From NCBI GenBank assembly GCA_025403435.1, contig JAJQZP010000413.1:1-64000 (forward strand): a stretch of DNA of 64,000 nucleotides. The letters are read 5' to 3'. This stretch comes from Artocarpus heterophyllus (Eukaryota; Streptophyta; Magnoliopsida; Rosales; Moraceae). This document shows, in pieces, positions 60,161 to 64,000 of the stretch; the first letter of the stretch is position 1; each line of letters begins with the position of its first letter. A program made the translations under genes and the position numbers. Under the pieces are notes generated by a model. That model worked only from the letters and a program-made list of their open reading frames with translations, was not told where the DNA came from and made no database searches.

Positions 60161-63100
60161 CTATACAACATGATCCTTAAATGACTTTGGTGGCATTCCT
60201 TTTGTCAGAGGATCTGCGATCATCAATTCAGTGCTTATATGCTCAATGACCACTTTATTTTCCTTAATGCGTTCCCTTATGGCTAAGTACTTAATGTTGA
60301 TATGTTTACTTCGACTGCCACTCTTATTATTCTTAGTCATAAAGACAACAGCTGAATTGTCACAATATATTTTTAATGGCCTAGACACAGAATCTACAAT
60401 TCTGAGGCCTGACATGAAACTCTTCAACCATACACCATGCCAAGTGGCCTCAAAATAAGAAACGAACTCTGCCTCCATCGTGGAAGTAGCAACCAACGTT
60501 TGCTTTCCACTCCTCCAAGATACAGCTCCTCCGGCTAGCATGAAAATATAACATGAAGTTGATTTTCTCGAATCAACACAGCCAGCAAAATCTAAATCGG
60601 AGTAGCCAATCACCTCTAGAATGTCAGTTTGTCTATACATAAGCATGTAATCCTTTGTACCTTGAAGGTATCTCATCACTTTCTTTGCAGCCCTCCAATG
60701 GTCAATGCCTGGGTTACTCTGATATCTTCCCAACATTCCCACAACAAATGCAATGTCAGGTCTTGTGTAAACCTGAGCATACATAAGGCTTCCAACAGCT
60801 GCAGCATAGGGAATGTTGCTCATTTGAACTTTCTCGAAATCATTCTTTGGACATTGGTTCAAATTGAACTTATCACCCTTCACAATGGGTGCTACACTTG
60901 GTGAACAATCTTTCATCCAAAATCTGTCTAAGACTTTATTGATATAGGTTTCCTGCGATAGTCCCAAAATACATCAAGATCTATCCCTATGGATCTTTAT
61001 GCCAATGACATAAGATGCCTCACCCATATCCTTCATATCAAAGTTCTTAGAAAGGAATTGTTTCACCTCATATAGAAACCCCTTGTCATTGGTTGCAAGA
61101 AGGATATCATCCACATACAAAACAAGGAAACAAATCTTGCTCCCACTAACCTTCTAGTATATACATTGATCCATGATGTTCTCTTCAAAACCAAATGAAG
61201 TGATGACATCATGGAATTTCAAATACCATTGACGGGAAGCCTGTTTCAAACCATATATGGATTTCTTGAGTTTGCACATCAATTGCTCACCATCACTAGA
61301 GGAGAATCCTTCAGGTTGTTTCATATAAACCTCTTCCTCTAGATCACCATTGAGGAATGTCGTTTTCACATCCATCTGATGTAACTCAAAATCAAAATGA
61401 GCTACTAATGCCACAATCACATGAAGGGAGTCCTTTTTAGATACAGGAGAATAAGTCTCAGTGTAATCTATACCTTCCCTTTGAGTGAATCCTTTAGCAA
61501 CGAGTCTTGCCTTATGTCTCTCAATGTTGCCTAATGAGTCTTTCTTTGTCTTGAAGACCCATTTGCATCCAATGGCTTTTACACTATCAGGCAACTTGAC
61601 AAGATCCCAGACTCTATTAGATGATATAGAGTTCATCTCTTCTTTCACGGCATCATACCACAAGTTAGATTCCTTACAACTCATGGCTTGTGAAAACGTT
61701 TCTGGATCATTTTCGGCTCCTATGTTGTAGTCAGACTCTTGTAGAGACACAATATAGTCACTAGGAATGGCTGATCGCCTTACTCTAGTAGATCTTCTTA
61801 ATGCAGGTTCAACATTCTCTTGAGGAGCATGTTGATCAGCTGGCTGTTCAACTAGATCTACTACTTCTTGATCAACAATCTGTGGAACTTGAATGATTGG
61901 CTGTTGTTCAACACGCGTTTAAACTGTAGGCATATCGCGTATAACAATCACTCTATCATATGAAGTGGAAGCTTGAGCATCTGTATGATCTTTCTCTGGA
62001 ACGGTGTTTCAGGATCGATCGCTCCCACTGATCAAGTCATTCTCAAGAAATTTTGCATTCCTTGATTCTACAAACCTAGTGGTATGTGATGGACAATAAA
62101 ATCTGTATCCCTTAGACCGTTCAACATATCCAACGAAATACCCACTTATGGTCCTTGGGTCTAGCTTCTTTTCTTGTGGATTATAGACTCTTACTTCAGA
62201 CGGGCATCCCCAAACGCGTATATGTCGCAAACTCGGTTTCCAACCTTTCCATAACTCGAACGGTGTCTTTGAGACAGCCTTGATTGGAACTCGGTTTAAT
62301 ATATACACAGCCGTCTTCAGAGCTTCAGTCCACAAAGACCTAGGAAGCTTGGAGCTGCTAAGCATGCTCCGCACCATATCCAACAATGTTCGGTTTCTTC
62401 TTTCTGCCACACCATTTTGATCTGGAGAACCGGGCATAGTATATTGGGCAACTATCCCATGTTCTTGAAGAAACTTCGCAAATGGACCAGGTGCTTGTCC
62501 ATCTTCGGTGTATCTACCATAGTATTCATCACCTCTATCAGATCTCACTATCTTTATTTGCTTATGACATTGTTTCTCTACTTCTGCCTTAAACACCTCA
62601 AAGGCATCTATGGCTTCATTTTTGTTATGAAGCAAGTAGAGATACATATATCGTGAGTAATCATCAATAAAAGTAATGAAATACTTTTGACCATACGCGT
62701 CTATGTCTGGACTACAAATATCTGTATGTATGATCTCTAATATGTCTGAACTCCTCTTGGCACCTTTCTTTGACATATTGGTCTGCTTTCCCTTTATGCA
62801 GTCCACACAAGTATCAAAGTCAGTAAAATCTAGAGTACTAAGTACCTCATCATTCACTAGTCTCTTTATTCTCTCAATAAAGATATGACATAATCTACGG
62901 TGCCACAATATAGAGGAATCTTCATTCATAACACATCTCTTAATGCCAGCATTATCTTGAACATGCATAGAAGTATAAGAAGTTTTATCTTGTAAATTAA
63001 TTTTGAAAAGACCATTTGACAATATACCATTTCCAATAAGTTCATATATATAAAACAAACTAAATATAGTGTCTGAAAAATTAAAGAAAAATCCCAATGG

Positions 63101-64000
63101 TACAAGCCTTGAAACTGAAATTAAATTCCTAGAAAAACTAGGAATATAAAATGTCTTTTCTAATTTTAAAACAAAACCACTAGAGAAAACTAAATTGCAT
63201 GTTCCGACAGCCTCTACATGTGAGCGCATCTTGTTGCCTGTATAGATGCACTGCTCACTTCCCACTGGCTTCCTTAGGCCTTGCAATCCCTGCAAGGAAT
63301 TAGTGACATGGATTGAAGAACCAGAATCAATCCACCATGTGTTATGTTCAACGTCAACCATATTAGATTCATAACAGACAAGTGAGAATTGAGTACCTTT
63401 TTTGTCAAGCCATCTCTGATATTTAGGACAATCCTTCTTTATGTGCCCCTTCTTTTTACAAAAGAAGCACCTAGATTCCTTCTTAATATCAGCCTGAGCA
63501 GACAGTTTGCCTTTTCCCTTATTATTGGCTTGGCCCTTGTTCTTCCTTTGAGTTGCCAGATGCACACTCTCTCCCGCTTCCATAGCAAGCCTTCCTTCTT
63601 CCTGGACACACATGGTCATCAATTCATTGATGGACCACTTATCCTTATGTGTGTTGTAGGATATCTTGAAAGGTCCATATTGATGTGGGAGAGTGTTGAG
63701 GATGTAGTGCACAAGGAAGGTTTCAAACATCTCAACCTCAAGTGTCTTCAGCTGAGCCGCTATATCCCTCATTTGCATGATGTGTTCACGCACACCATGA
63801 ATTCCAGTGAGCTTCATGCATGAAAATTTCATTATCAGAGTGCTAGCCAAGGCTTTGTCTAATGTAGCAAACTGCTCATCAATTGCCTTCATCAGAGCTC
63901 ACACTTTGTCATATTGCTCTAATGAACCACGTATGCCAGCCGAGATTTTCATCTTAATGAACATTACGCCGAGGCGATTAGATCGCTCCCACTTTTCATA
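60161..64000 (-). pseudogene. Ty1/copia gag-pol polyprotein, five in-frame stops, cut by window end
   Basis: One minus-strand frame from the window edge to the natural TAG at 60161-60163. It holds gag (UBN2 type) from 64000 to about 63500 and a zinc knuckle CFFCKKKGHIKKDC near 63460. The protease has DSGSS near 63310, the pre-integrase finger has WHRRLCH and CVDC, and the integrase core shows HTDICSPD, VRSDRGDEYYG and DQNGVAERRN with the D, D, E residues. The integrase tail includes RVWGCPSEVRVYNPQEKKLD, split by family. RT runs at about 61700-60960 (CKWVFKTKKDSLG, DVKTTFLNGDLEEEVY, YVDD at 61106-61117) and RNase H at 60700-60200 (GYSDLDFAGC, TMEAEFV). The integrase-before-RT order proves copia. 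Stops are TGA 63899, TGA 62009, TAA 61919, TAG 61154 and TGA 60974; all pieces stay in the same frame, so no indel has occurred. The 5' LTR lies beyond the window. Confidence 0.93.

Overview
This is a stretch of nuclear DNA from a plant, almost certainly a eudicot. It carries a TIR-NBS-LRR (TNL) disease-resistance locus with the family's usual exon layout, and TNLs of this kind are essentially absent from monocots. The rest is mostly plant LTR retrotransposons (Ty3/gypsy Tekay-like and Tat-like; Ty1/copia), a decayed En/Spm-type transposase and AT-rich non-genic DNA. I see no intact ordinary host gene, rRNA, tRNA or CRISPR array. The species cannot be named from the sequence.

Left part (1-11.3 kb): an LTR on the minus strand is cut by the window start (1-1866). 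A decayed plant transposase fragment follows (about 1.9-3.0 kb), then about 5.5 kb of AT-rich DNA with small repeats. A clean solo LTR of the same family, inverted relative to the first, lies at 9265-11300 with a perfect 5-bp target-site duplication.

TNL cluster (11.7-31.3 kb, minus strand): one five-exon TNL runs from 17946 down to 11698. Its TIR, LRR and C-terminal exons are open, but its NB-ARC exon carries two frameshifts and a stop around the P-loop. A head-to-tail tandem duplication of about 7.4 kb (16977-24393 and 24394-31268) copied the TIR exon, its upstream region, the C-terminal exon of a neighbouring TNL, and the gag-to-RT part of a Tat-like retrotransposon. The second TIR exon therefore has no NBS or LRR behind it. 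Each TIR exon ends in an immediate stop if its intron is kept, so both could give TIR-only proteins of 163 residues.

Nested retrotransposons (29.5-50 kb): the older Tat-like element (gag, protease, RT, RNase H, second RNase H, integrase, then a downstream ORF of the 'putative gypsy type transposon' family) is split inside its RNase H region by a complete Tekay/Del-like chromovirus. The chromovirus spans 31982-42794 with two LTRs of about 2.95 kb, target-site duplication TAAGG, a primer-binding site and a polypurine tract. Its genes carry four in-frame TAG stops and one frameshift.

Right part (50-64 kb): AT-rich DNA, then a solo LTR of the same chromovirus family at 53855-56767 (duplication TGATA). 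A minus-strand Ty1/copia element runs off the right end and is inactivated by five in-frame stops without frameshifts.

The most unusual signal is a short palindromic motif, TTCGGC-CT-GCCGAA. It occurs in clusters inside LTRs of two otherwise unrelated retrotransposon families, and in inverted orientation near the two ends of each chromovirus LTR.
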